From: an uncultured Peptococcaceae bacterium
GTDB lineage: Bacteria; Bacillota; Peptococcia; Peptococcales; Peptococcaceae
NCBI GenBank assembly: GCA_900552455.1
Contig: URZX01000018.1
Location: 1-50,221 of the forward strand
Length of the DNA stretch: 50,221 nucleotides
Reading direction: 5' to 3'
This document shows positions 8,580 through 15,512 of the stretch, one piece after another. A program made the translations under genes and the position numbers. Under the pieces are notes generated by a model. It was not told the DNA's origin. It worked only from the letters and a program-made list of their open reading frames with translations, and searched no databases. Position 1 is the stretch's first letter, and every line of letters starts with the position of its first letter.

Positions 8580-9429
8580 TATCCTTGTCATTGGTGGCGG
8601 TGCCGCTGGTATTTCGGCAGCGAAGACTGCTGCCAATGCAGGCGCAGAGGTTCTATTGGTGGACAATAGGCCTTTTCTGGGAGGTATTTTGCCACAGTGT
8701 CTGCATCGTGGTTTTGCAGACGGCAAAAATGGCCCTGAGACTGTCACGGCGTTGCTGGCAGATTTCCCAGATTGTGTGCGTTGTTTGCCGGCAACGACAG
8801 CGCTTGAAATTTCCGCACAGCGCAAGGCGCTGCTCGCTGGTAAAAACATTGGACGAACATATGTTGCATTCGATCAGCTAATTCTGGCGGCGGGCAGCTA
8901 TGAGATTCCTGCTGGCGCACTGGATATTTTCGGCACACGGCCGGAAGGCGTTTACACAGCTGGCCAGATGCAGGAAATGCTCAACCTGCGGGGGATCGTG
9001 CCACCAGGACCAGTAGTCATCCTCGGCAGTGGGGATCTTGGCTTGATCATGGCGTCGCATCTCGCTGTCTGTGGCATTTCTGTTACCTTAATTGAACAGA
9101 GAGCAACCTGCGGCGGCCTCTGGCGCAATCAGCGCTGTCTGGCTTCGCCGTTTGTTAAGCTGATCTGTCAAACAACGATTACTGAGATCCGCGGCGAGAA
9201 AAGAATCGAAAACGTTTTGCTGGAAAATGGGGAGATCATTCTCTGCAGAACGCTTTTGATCGCAGTCGGTTTGAAACCGGAGCGAACGCTGATTGAAAAT
9301 CTTGGTGCAGCAGATTGGCTGCATCTTTGTGGTAATTGCAGAAGGATACAGCCAATGCTCGAAACGGTGGTGCTGGATGGAGCAGAGGCAGGTGAAAATG
9401 CCTGCAGAAAATGGAGGGGAAGCGAATGA
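8566..9429 (+). CDS. NAD(P)/FAD-dependent oxidoreductase, partner of the preceding flavoprotein
   Basis: A 287-aa pyridine-nucleotide-type flavoprotein. An FAD site is at the N-terminus (ILVIGGGAAGISAAKTA), followed by FLGGILPQCLHRGF, which contains the Cys of the family's GG-L-QC-H-GF motif. A second dinucleotide fold (ILGSGDLGLIMA) and the C-terminal LCGN segment are present. It is shorter than the roughly 400-aa relatives usually seen beside GlpA-like proteins, but both ends look intact. GAGGAGG precedes the ATG. It overlaps the previous gene by 14 nt and moaA by 4 nt. The DUF1667 gene that often completes this trio is absent here. Together with the BFD-domain protein it could move electrons between NAD(P)H and an iron-sulfur partner. 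Confidence 0.8.
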   Translation: MERCDILVIGGGAAGISAAKTAANAGAEVLLVDNRPFLGGILPQCLHRGFADGKNGPETVTALLADFPDCVRCLPATTALEISAQRKALLAGKNIGRTYVAFDQLILAAGSYEIPAGALDIFGTRPEGVYTAGQMQEMLNLRGIVPPGPVVILGSGDLGLIMASHLAVCGISVTLIEQRATCGGLWRNQRCLASPFVKLICQTTITEIRGEKRIENVLLENGEIILCRTLLIAVGLKPERTLIENLGAADWLHLCGNCRRIQPMLETVVLDGAEAGENACRKWRGSE

Positions 9430-10379
9430 TCGATCAATATGGACGACGGATCACCTACCTGCGTGTGTCGGTGACGGAGCGCTGCAATCTGCGCTGTCGC
9501 TATTGCATGCCGGAAGAAGGGATCGATAAAAAACGCCACGATGAAATGCTCACGGAAGACGAGCTCATCATGGCCATCGAAGCGGCGGCGTCGCTGGGCG
9601 TCACGAAGCTGCGCATCACTGGCGGAGAGCCGCTGGTGAAGAAAAATATTCTTTCGATCTGCAGACGCGCTGCAGCGGTGCCAGGTATCCGCGAGCTTTG
9701 CATGACGACAAACGGCACGCTGCTAGCAGGGATGGCGCCAGCGCTGCGCGAAGCAGGCGTGAATCGGCTGAACATCAGCATCGACACGCTGGATGCGGAG
9801 AAATATGCATACATCACGCGCCGCGGCGAGCTGGCTGATTTTTATTCAGGGCTGGAGGCTGCGCTGGCGGCAGGATTTGACAAGATCAAGCTGAATGCGG
9901 TTCTGATCGGTGGATTCAACGACGATGAGATCGCACCGCTGGCCGAATTGACGCGGCGCTATCCAGTTGATATGCGCTTTATCGAGCTGATGCCGATGCT
10001 CGATAATCCGGATTTTGATGAGCGCGCCTTTATCCCATGCACGCGGGTGTTGGAGGCGTTGCCGGATGCGGAGCCTGTCAAGCAGGACGGCGGCGTTGCG
10101 CGGCTGTATCGTTTGCCGGATGCGCAGGGAAATATTGGCCTCATCAGTCCGGTGAGCGCACATTTCTGTGGTGATTGTAACCGCCTGCGGCTGACTGCCG
10201 ACGGTAAGATCAAGCCTTGTCTGCATTCTGCAGAAGAGCTTTCCCTCAAAGGGCTGGATCGTGAGGGTATGCGCGCGCAGCTGGAAACGGCCATCTGGCA
10301 CAAGCCACAATGGCATGGCGACCTGGATGCGCTGCATCATTCTCAGGCAGGACGCAGCATGAATCAGATTGGAGGGTAA
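9426..10379 (+). CDS. moaA: GTP 3',8-cyclase MoaA (radical SAM)
   Basis: A 317-aa enzyme for the first step of pyranopterin synthesis, with MoaC. The radical-SAM cluster motif is C20-x3-C24-x2-C27 (CNLRCRYC), the SAM-binding GGEPL follows, and the C-terminal second cluster is FCGDCNRLRLTADG plus a later Cys (KPCLHS). The conserved double glycine ends the protein (NQIGG). ATG 9411 is in frame, but GGAGGGG lies inside that extension, 6-7 nt before ATG 9426, which is therefore the start. ATGA overlap with the upstream flavoprotein. Confidence 0.96.
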   Translation: MIDQYGRRITYLRVSVTERCNLRCRYCMPEEGIDKKRHDEMLTEDELIMAIEAAASLGVTKLRITGGEPLVKKNILSICRRAAAVPGIRELCMTTNGTLLAGMAPALREAGVNRLNISIDTLDAEKYAYITRRGELADFYSGLEAALAAGFDKIKLNAVLIGGFNDDEIAPLAELTRRYPVDMRFIELMPMLDNPDFDERAFIPCTRVLEALPDAEPVKQDGGVARLYRLPDAQGNIGLISPVSAHFCGDCNRLRLTADGKIKPCLHSAEELSLKGLDREGMRAQLETAIWHKPQWHGDLDALHHSQAGRSMNQIGG

Positions 10380-10381
10380 CG

Positions 10382-10867
10382 ATGAGCGATTTCACACATT
10401 TCAATGAACAAGGGCGCGCAAAAATGGTCGATGTCGGTGAAAAGCCGGTAAGCGAGCGCACAGCTGTCGCAGCTGGACGCGTGCTCGTGAATGCAGAGAC
10501 TTTCGCGCTGATCAAAAGCGGCGGTATGAAAAAGGGCGATGTGCTCACCGTTGCGCAGATCGCAGGCGTCATGGGCGCAAAGCGCACGCCGGATATTATC
10601 CCGATGTGTCATCCGATCCTCCTCGGCGGCATCGATCTCTCGCTTGCCCTCGATGAAACGCGGCATTCTGTAGAGATCACTGCCAGTGTGCGCTGTGACG
10701 GACGCACCGGCGTCGAGATGGAGGCACTCACAGCTGTCAGCACAGCGGCGCTCACCGTTTACGACATGTGCAAATCGGTGCAGAAGGATATGATCATCAC
10801 CGACATTCGCCTGCTCAAGAAAAGCGGCGGTGTACACGGTGATTTCGAGCGGAAGGAGGAAGTGTGA
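10382..10867 (+). CDS. moaC: Cyclic pyranopterin monophosphate synthase MoaC
   Basis: A 161-aa protein completing conversion of the MoaA product to cyclic pyranopterin monophosphate. It shows the MoaC hallmarks MVDVGEKPVSERTAVA, PMCHPILL and DGRTGVEMEALTAVS. The start follows GGAGGG that overlaps the moaA stop region. A longer open frame reaches back to 10310 inside moaA and is not used. It overlaps the next gene by one base. Confidence 0.96.
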   Translation: MSDFTHFNEQGRAKMVDVGEKPVSERTAVAAGRVLVNAETFALIKSGGMKKGDVLTVAQIAGVMGAKRTPDIIPMCHPILLGGIDLSLALDETRHSVEITASVRCDGRTGVEMEALTAVSTAALTVYDMCKSVQKDMIITDIRLLKKSGGVHGDFERKEEV

Positions 10868-11358
10868 TGTACACAGCAGCAGTGATTACCGTCAGCGACA
10901 AAGGCGCGCGCGGAGAGCGGGAAGACACGAGCGGCCCAAATCTCTGCCGCATTCTCGAGGAAAAAGGTTTTGACGTCGTGCATACGGCGATCGTTCCCGA
11001 CGATGCTGGAGAAATCCAGCGCCAGCTCCTGCATTGCAGCGATGATGCGCACATTGCCCTCGTGCTGACAACAGGAGGCACAGGCTTTTCGCCGCGGGAC
11101 ATCACGCCGGAAGCCACCCTCGCCATTGTGGAACGGCAGACACCAGGCATTCCGGAAGCGATGCGCGCTGAATCGATGCGCATCACGCCAAAAGGTTGCC
11201 TGTCGCGGAGCGTGGCCGGTATTCGTGGGCGCACGCTGATCATCAATCTGCCAGGCAGCAAAAAAGCGGCGGAAGAAAACATTCTCGCCGTCATCGATCC
11301 TGTGCAGCATGGGCTTGATATGTTATATTCTGAAGGCTCCGCTGACTGCGGGCGATAA
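10867..11358 (+). CDS. mog: Molybdopterin adenylyltransferase-type MogA/MoaB protein
   Basis: A 163-aa MoCF-fold protein that adenylates molybdopterin before MoeA-dependent metal insertion. It contains VITVSDKGARGEREDTSGP, TTGGTGFSPRDITPEAT and INLPGSKKAAEEN, the standard MogA/MoaB motifs. A GTG at 10864 is possible, but the ATG at 10867 fits the GGAGGAAG ribosome site. It is the last gene of the roughly 8-kb operon starting at 3170 and is followed by a clear terminator. MogA and MoaB cannot be separated firmly without alignment. Confidence 0.92.
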   Translation: MYTAAVITVSDKGARGEREDTSGPNLCRILEEKGFDVVHTAIVPDDAGEIQRQLLHCSDDAHIALVLTTGGTGFSPRDITPEATLAIVERQTPGIPEAMRAESMRITPKGCLSRSVAGIRGRTLIINLPGSKKAAEENILAVIDPVQHGLDMLYSEGSADCGR

Positions 11359-11360
11359 AA

Positions 11361-11394
11361 AATGACCACGATTCCTGCGAGTCGTGGTCATTTT
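11361..11394. terminator. Bidirectional terminator between mog and moaE
   Basis: An 11-bp perfect stem (AATGACCACGA / TCGTGGTCATT) with a 10-nt loop, flanked by an A run on the left and TT-rich sequence on the right, so it can serve both converging genes. Confidence 0.85.
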
Positions 11395-11396
11395 CG

Positions 11397-11792
11397 TCAA
11401 TAAAGCTCTGTTTCGATCACACATTCGTTTTTGATGCGACCGACTGTATGCTGCAGCGCGTCGATCACATGCGGGCGGATGTCGCCGCCGATGAGAACGC
11501 GCATGATATCGTCGCCGACTTCCAGAACGCCTTCGTTCAGCCAGGCGCGCACATAGTAAATACCGGGCAGTGTGTAGGCTTCCTGGATCACTGCTTCAAG
11601 CTTTGCAGCATCGAAGGAAAACTGCATGCCAGTAACAGGCTGCGTATCCGTCGCGCCAGTGCGTACTTTTGCCTTGGCATCTTCGCGCACGACACCGTCG
11701 TGGAAGAGATACATGCCGATCTTTGCGGCATCGGGATGCTGTTTCGCTTCTGCAAGCCAGGCATCCATAGAGGGTGGGGTATTTTTTTTCAT
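11397..11792 (-). CDS. moaE: Molybdopterin synthase catalytic subunit MoaE-like protein
   Basis: A 131-aa protein of the MoaE family, which transfers sulfur from MoaD thiocarboxylate to the cyclic pyranopterin to make the dithiolene. The segment IGMYLFHDGVVREDAKAKVR matches the family's G-V-R region, and VGDDIMRVLIGGDIRPHV the later conserved part. It is at the lower end of usual MoaE length. The start at ATG 11792 has GGAGG 7 nt upstream; a TTG one codon earlier is less likely. It lies opposite the main operon and probably pairs with the MoaD-like protein at 752-973. It is transcribed with the small CxxC gene upstream. Confidence 0.8.
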   Translation of the reverse strand: MKKNTPPSMDAWLAEAKQHPDAAKIGMYLFHDGVVREDAKAKVRTGATDTQPVTGMQFSFDAAKLEAVIQEAYTLPGIYYVRAWLNEGVLEVGDDIMRVLIGGDIRPHVIDALQHTVGRIKNECVIETELY

Positions 11793-11820
11793 CAAAAAAC
11801 CTCCTTAATAATGCAGTGGT

Positions 11821-12072
11821 TCAGCCTCCGGCTGAAAGAAAACGCAAAAAGAAGCGTCGATGCAGCGCGCGTACCTCAGATTCAGGTCCGTCGATCAAAA
11901 GACGCGTGCGCGGCATGGCGAAAGGGTGGTCGTCTTGCGCAGGGATGGGCATCAGCTGAATCGAGCAATCGCCGCAACGAAAACCGTCAGCGCAAGCTAT
12001 GACATCAGGCTGAGCGTCGAAAAACGCCCGTGCACGGGCCGTCGTCACGGCCCAATTTTCATCGATATGCAT
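11821..12072 (-). CDS. Small CxxC protein of unknown function upstream of moaE
   Basis: An 83-aa protein that I do not recognise. It is well started (AGGGAGG 8 nt before ATG), compact and soluble, with one FRCGDC (CxxC) motif that could bind a metal or thiol, and a basic C-terminal helix RRFFLRFLSAGG ending in two glycines. It is 28 bp upstream of moaE on the same strand, so it is probably part of the molybdopterin synthase unit. The Gly-Gly end recalls sulfur carriers, but the rest does not look like a MoaD fold; I draw no functional conclusion. Confidence 0.65.
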   Translation of the reverse strand: MHIDENWAVTTARARAFFDAQPDVIACADGFRCGDCSIQLMPIPAQDDHPFAMPRTRLLIDGPESEVRALHRRFFLRFLSAGG

Positions 12073-12133
12073 GGGTGTTGCCTCCCTTCTCTCCCATCAT
12101 AACGTATGTGACGCGATTGTCAAGAAGCTGTCT

Positions 12134-12225
12134 GAGCGAAACAGGGCGGAAATGGACGATCCATGACAAAGATTCATGGTTTTTATATTGTTTCTGTACG
12201 AAACGAGATGAAATGAGATGAAACG
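12134..12225 (+). promoter_or_regulatory. 10-bp direct repeats upstream of tupA (candidate regulator sites)
   Basis: Three head-to-tail 10-bp units, GTACGAAACG, AGATGAAATG and AGATGAAACG, fill 12196-12225 and stop 3 bp before the -35 box. A single related unit (GAGCGAAACA) is at 12134. The shared YGAAA core and 10-bp phase are the same as in the AOR/regulator intergenic region, linking the two loci into one probable regulon. Confidence 0.65.
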
Positions 12226-12228
12226 AAT

Positions 12229-12258
12229 TTGACGAATTCTTCAGATAGTGGTTATTAT
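12229..12258 (+). promoter_or_regulatory. Probable tupA promoter
   Basis: TTGACG (12229-12234), an 18-bp spacer and TATTAT (12253-12258). The 10-bp repeats abut its upstream edge. A leader of nearly 100 nt follows before tupA. Confidence 0.6.
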
Positions 12259-12355
12259 AAGAATAATAAGACGAAGGGATTTGCTCAGTAGCATTTTTCC
12301 CGTCTATATACAACAAGGGCGTAGCCCTGAACATTACTGCATTGGAGGAATGATT

Positions 12356-13372
12356 ATGAAGAAAAAACTGATCGCTTTGCTGCTCGCTTCGATGATGGTC
12401 GCTGGCCTTGCCGGCTGCGGTGGTGGTACGGACAACGGCGGTGCCACATCGTCTGCGGAAGAAACCAGCGCCAGCGAAGAAAACGCTGTTGTAGTTGATA
12501 CCACGATCTTGAAAGAACAGGATGACGACATGCTCAACACCTACACGGTGATCGCTGTCAATCCTGATGCACCATTCGTTGATGCAAATGGTAACGCTGT
12601 TTCTGATGTTGCCATTAACACAGAAGGTGCCGACGCGCTGATCCACTGGCTGCTTTTGGATGAAACGCTGGAAACAGCTGCTAATTTTGGCTATGATGAT
12701 TATGGCGAATATCTTTTCTATCGTTTGGATGATGCGCCTGTTTACGAAGGTGAAATCCCAGAAGCAACTGAAGAGACCAAGACCATCCGTCTTTCCACGA
12801 CAACTTCCGTCAACGACTCTGGATTGCTCGATTATCTGCTGCCGATCTTTGAAGAAGAATATGGCTACAATGTAGAAGTTGCATCTGCAGGCACTGGTCA
12901 GGCGATTGCTGCCGCTGAAAACGGCAATGCCGATGCGATTCTCGTTCATTCCAAATCTCAGGAAGAAGAATTCGTGAATGCCGGCTTTGCACGCGTGGTT
13001 GATGGCTTCGATGCTGAACGTTTGTCTTTCCTGTACAATTACTTTGTGCTCTGCGGACCATCTGACGATCCAGCAGGTGTGAAAGATGCTGCAACCGTTA
13101 AAGATGCATTTGCAGCCATTGCAGAAGGAGAATATCCTTTCATTTCACGTGGTGATGAATCCGGCACGCACACCAAGGAACTGTCGCTCTGGCCAGAAGA
13201 TCTGGGTATCACTGCAGATCCAGCATCTTTTGAACAGTATTCCGGCTGGTATACGTCGGCCAATGCCGGTATGGGCGCCTGCCTTGTCATGGCAGAGGAA
13301 CAGGGCGCATATATCCTGACGGATAAGGCAACCTTCCTGACATTCAAAGCCAATGATGGCGAAGTTCAGTGA
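12356..13372 (+). CDS. tupA: Tungstate ABC transporter binding lipoprotein TupA, circularly permuted
   Basis: A 338-aa lipoprotein (signal peptide, lipobox LAGC with Cys21, then a Gly/Ser/Glu linker) that binds tungstate outside the membrane. The oxyanion motif TTTSVNDSG is at 148-156, followed by VASAGTGQAI, NADAILVHSKSQEEEFV, FISRGDESGTHTKELSLW and ILTDKATFLTF at the very end. In ordinary TupA the TTTS motif directly follows the signal peptide, and the final third runs LLN-Y-VI-VNP, then an A-FI-W-S helix and YG-LF. Here that last third lies at residues about 55-125 (DDDMLNTYTVIAVNP, GADALIHWLL, FGYDDYGEYLFYRL), before the TTTS motif, and nothing follows ILTDKATFLTF. The simplest reading is a circular permutation. 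GGAGGA fits ATG 12356; in-frame ATGs upstream are not used. tupB and tupC follow. Confidence 0.9.
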   Translation: MKKKLIALLLASMMVAGLAGCGGGTDNGGATSSAEETSASEENAVVVDTTILKEQDDDMLNTYTVIAVNPDAPFVDANGNAVSDVAINTEGADALIHWLLLDETLETAANFGYDDYGEYLFYRLDDAPVYEGEIPEATEETKTIRLSTTTSVNDSGLLDYLLPIFEEEYGYNVEVASAGTGQAIAAAENGNADAILVHSKSQEEEFVNAGFARVVDGFDAERLSFLYNYFVLCGPSDDPAGVKDAATVKDAFAAIAEGEYPFISRGDESGTHTKELSLWPEDLGITADPASFEQYSGWYTSANAGMGACLVMAEEQGAYILTDKATFLTFKANDGEVQ

Positions 13373-13402
13373 TTGACGATTAATGATTTCATCCGCTACA
13401 AT
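13373..13402 (+). promoter_or_regulatory. Possible second promoter upstream of tupBC
   Basis: Directly after the tupA stop, TTGACG (13373-13378), an 18-bp spacer and TACAAT (13397-13402). It would start transcription inside the following hairpin. This may be chance; recorded because of its fit. Confidence 0.3.
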
Positions 13403-13403
13403 G

Positions 13404-13432
13404 AATCCCGTGGGGAGACCCACGGGATTTTT
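13404..13432 (+). terminator. Intercistronic terminator-like hairpin between tupA and tupB
   Basis: An 11-bp perfect stem (AATCCCGTGGG / CCCACGGGATT) with a GAGA tetraloop, followed by TTT. It should let most transcripts stop after tupA and some read into tupBC, the usual way to make binding protein in excess over membrane subunits. Confidence 0.75.
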
Positions 13433-13449
13433 CTGAAAGGGGAGAGTAT

Positions 13450-14136
13450 ATGGGCACAGCACTTGAAAAAGCACTGGCGTTGATCCTGTCCTGCGACCGT
13501 GAACTCATCGATATTCTGTCTGTGACAGCACAGATGAGCGTTCAAAGTACGATCATTGCATTGCTCATTGGTGTGCCGATAGGTGTCTGGCTCGGCACGT
13601 TTCGTTTTCCGGGACGCAGTGTGTTGTTGGTTGTCAACCGGACACTCATGGGCATGCCGCCTGTTGTTTGTGGGTTAATGTTTTATATGCTCTTTTCTGG
13701 TGTGGGGCCGTTCCGCCATCTCCAGCTTCTGTTCACAGTTGAGATCATGATCCTTGCTCAGGTTGCATTAATCACACCGATCGTTATCGGAAATATGGAG
13801 ACCTATGTCGCTGGGATTTCGCCAGCAGTGCGTGAAACGGCGCATGGGCTGCAGCTTGGAAAAATGAAAACATTCCGCCTGCTGACAAACGAATGCGTGT
13901 ATCAGATCTTTTCAGCGTATCTGCTCGCTTTTGCTCGATCAATATCAGAAGTTGGTGCAGTTTCAATGGTTGGTGGCGCCATTGCCTGGAAAACAAACGT
14001 CATGACAACTGCGATCATGCAATATACCAATCGCGGAAATTTTTCGCTGGGTATTGCGCTTGGTATCATTCTTATGTCGGCATCGCTTCTCGTTAATATT
14101 ATTCTTACCATTGTGCAAAGGAGGATGAGCAGATGA
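13450..14136 (+). CDS. tupB: Tungstate ABC transporter permease TupB
   Basis: A 228-aa inner-membrane permease with about five hydrophobic segments and the EAA-type loop for ATPase contact (ETAHGLQLGKMKTFRLL). Family features such as GVPIGVWLGTFRFPGR and the C-terminal FARSISEVGAVSMVGG are present. AGGGGAGAG precedes the ATG. It overlaps tupC by 4 nt, so the two subunits are translationally coupled. It forms the channel for tungstate delivered by the permuted TupA. Confidence 0.93.
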   Translation: MGTALEKALALILSCDRELIDILSVTAQMSVQSTIIALLIGVPIGVWLGTFRFPGRSVLLVVNRTLMGMPPVVCGLMFYMLFSGVGPFRHLQLLFTVEIMILAQVALITPIVIGNMETYVAGISPAVRETAHGLQLGKMKTFRLLTNECVYQIFSAYLLAFARSISEVGAVSMVGGAIAWKTNVMTTAIMQYTNRGNFSLGIALGIILMSASLLVNIILTIVQRRMSR

Positions 14137-14786
14137 ATATTCGTCCCTTCAGCAAATCGTACGACGACCGTTTGGTGTTGGATTTTCCGGGAATCGTGCT
14201 GCATCCTGGTGAAGTTACAGCGGTCATTGGCGCCAATGGCTGTGGCAAATCCACGCTTGCAAAAGTGATCGCAGGAGTAATTCGCTCTGATCAACGGCGT
14301 CGAGTGGTGGACGTGCGGAAAATCGGCTATATGCCACAGAAAAATTTTGCTTTTCGCATGAGCACGAAGAAAAATATCCTGCTCTCCAACAATGCTCCTG
14401 AAAAAGCAGACGAACTCATGCAAGCGCTACATCTGGAAAACCTTGCAGATAAGCCAGCCCACAAACTTTCTGGCGGAGAGACAGCGCGAATGGCGTTGGC
14501 GCGACTGATGATGTGCGACTACGAGCTTGTCCTTCTTGATGAACCAACAGCGGCGATGGATATGGAAACCACGCTGCTTTCAGAGCAGCTGATCCTCGAT
14601 TATGTGCAAAACACGAGCTGTGCACTTGTTCTTGTTACGCACAGCTTGCAGCAGGCGCGGCGCGTGGCTGATCAGGTGCTATTTTTCAAAGATGGTACAT
14701 TGCGCGAAAGTGGTAAAAAGGAACAGATTCTGTCAAAACCAAACGATCCTGAATTAAGGAAATTCCTCGATTTTTACGGTGTATAG
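14133..14786 (+). CDS. tupC: Tungstate ABC transporter ATPase TupC
   Basis: A 217-aa ABC ATPase. Walker A is GANGCGKST, the signature LSGGE, Walker B LVLLDEPTA, and the switch His is in LVTHSLQQARR. It is compact and lacks the C-terminal TOBE domain of ModC/WtpC, as is usual for TupC. The start overlaps the tupB stop (ATGA). The operon ends here with a hairpin at 14791-14821. Confidence 0.93.
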   Translation: MNIRPFSKSYDDRLVLDFPGIVLHPGEVTAVIGANGCGKSTLAKVIAGVIRSDQRRRVVDVRKIGYMPQKNFAFRMSTKKNILLSNNAPEKADELMQALHLENLADKPAHKLSGGETARMALARLMMCDYELVLLDEPTAAMDMETTLLSEQLILDYVQNTSCALVLVTHSLQQARRVADQVLFFKDGTLRESGKKEQILSKPNDPELRKFLDFYGV

Positions 14787-14790
14787 TAAA

Positions 14791-14821
14791 CAAGCCTCCG
14801 TGCCAGATGGCCGGAGGCTTG
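14791..14821. terminator. Hairpin between tupC and the converging unknown gene
   Basis: A 10-bp stem (CAAGCCTCCG / CGGAGGCTTG) with an 11-nt loop. The T run on the plus side is weak (GCGGTTTC); it probably serves both converging genes. Confidence 0.65.
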
Positions 14822-14857
14822 CGGTTTCTATGAGGTTTTGGGAAGAAGAGGGAGCGC

Positions 14858-15382
14858 TTACGCTTCTTTCTTCAGTTCTTCAACGACGGTAACACGGCTG
14901 CGGATGCGTTCGTCAACCTGTGCGAACATGCGCGCCTGTGGACGGTTTGCATCGAACTTGGTTGGGTCGCCAGGGAAGCTCTGATGACGGTTTGCGAAAG
15001 CTTCCATGCTGCCAGTATCGTCGAGGATGCTGCCAGCTGCCTGAGCAACGCTGGTGAGTGCATCGAGGGTAGCGGCACCAGGAGTTGGTGCTACTGGTTT
15101 ATCGGTAAGGATCTCGTCGTACATTGGAGGAATATGAACATGATATTCTTCAATGGCGTCGGAGCAGACACCGCTCTGCTTGCAGGTTGCATAAGCTTCA
15201 AGGCCTTCGGTCTGACGGATGATGTTGCGTACTTCGCTGAAGAAGCCGACGATGTCATTTTTGAAGATTCTACCAAGATGGGACAGGATACCTTTATTTT
15301 CAGCCGGTTTAAAAGTGTTCACCGTAACCTGTACAGCACCAGCAGCATTAGCGTTTTGAGAAGTTTTTTCATTTAATAACAT
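14858..15382 (-). CDS. Unrecognised 174-aa soluble protein
   Basis: I do not recognise this protein. It has no signal peptide and no membrane span. It contains a central TCKQSGVC pair of cysteines, a His/Pro-rich stretch (EYHVHIPPMYDEI), a Pro/Ala linker (KPVAPTPGAATLDAL) and a charged C-terminus. AGGGGAAA precedes ATG 15382; the frame stays open to 15466, but those residues would be leader sequence. It has its own good promoter (15485-15512) with a leader of about 100 nt, so it is a stand-alone, probably well-expressed gene. It converges on tupC; any link with tungsten is only positional. Confidence 0.7.
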   Translation of the reverse strand: MLLNEKTSQNANAAGAVQVTVNTFKPAENKGILSHLGRIFKNDIVGFFSEVRNIIRQTEGLEAYATCKQSGVCSDAIEEYHVHIPPMYDEILTDKPVAPTPGAATLDALTSVAQAAGSILDDTGSMEAFANRHQSFPGDPTKFDANRPQARMFAQVDERIRSRVTVVEELKKEA

Positions 15383-15484
15383 TTCATATTTCCCCTTTCT
15401 GTGAAAGACGGCCCGTGTTTCTAAAATTGGCTGTATCCCTGTCTGGGAGCGGCCTGACGCGTCCATCGCTTGATTACATTTCGT

Positions 15485-15512
15485 ATTATAGGACGTTTTT
15501 AGAAAAAAACAA
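15485..15512 (-). promoter_or_regulatory. Promoter of the 174-aa gene
   Basis: On the minus strand TTGTTT (15512-15507), a 16-bp spacer and TATAAT (15490-15485). Confidence 0.6.

Noticed and set aside
12161..12185. CCATGA/TCATGG inverted repeat followed by T run as a terminator upstream of tupA
   Set aside because: The stem is only 6 bp, and no plus-strand gene ends before it; not listed as a feature.
12356..12745. TupA as a truncated gene with an unrelated N-terminal extension
   Set aside because: The N-terminal part shows the very motifs (LN-Y-VI-VNP, YG-LF) missing at the C-terminus, so rotation explains it better than truncation plus an unrelated domain.
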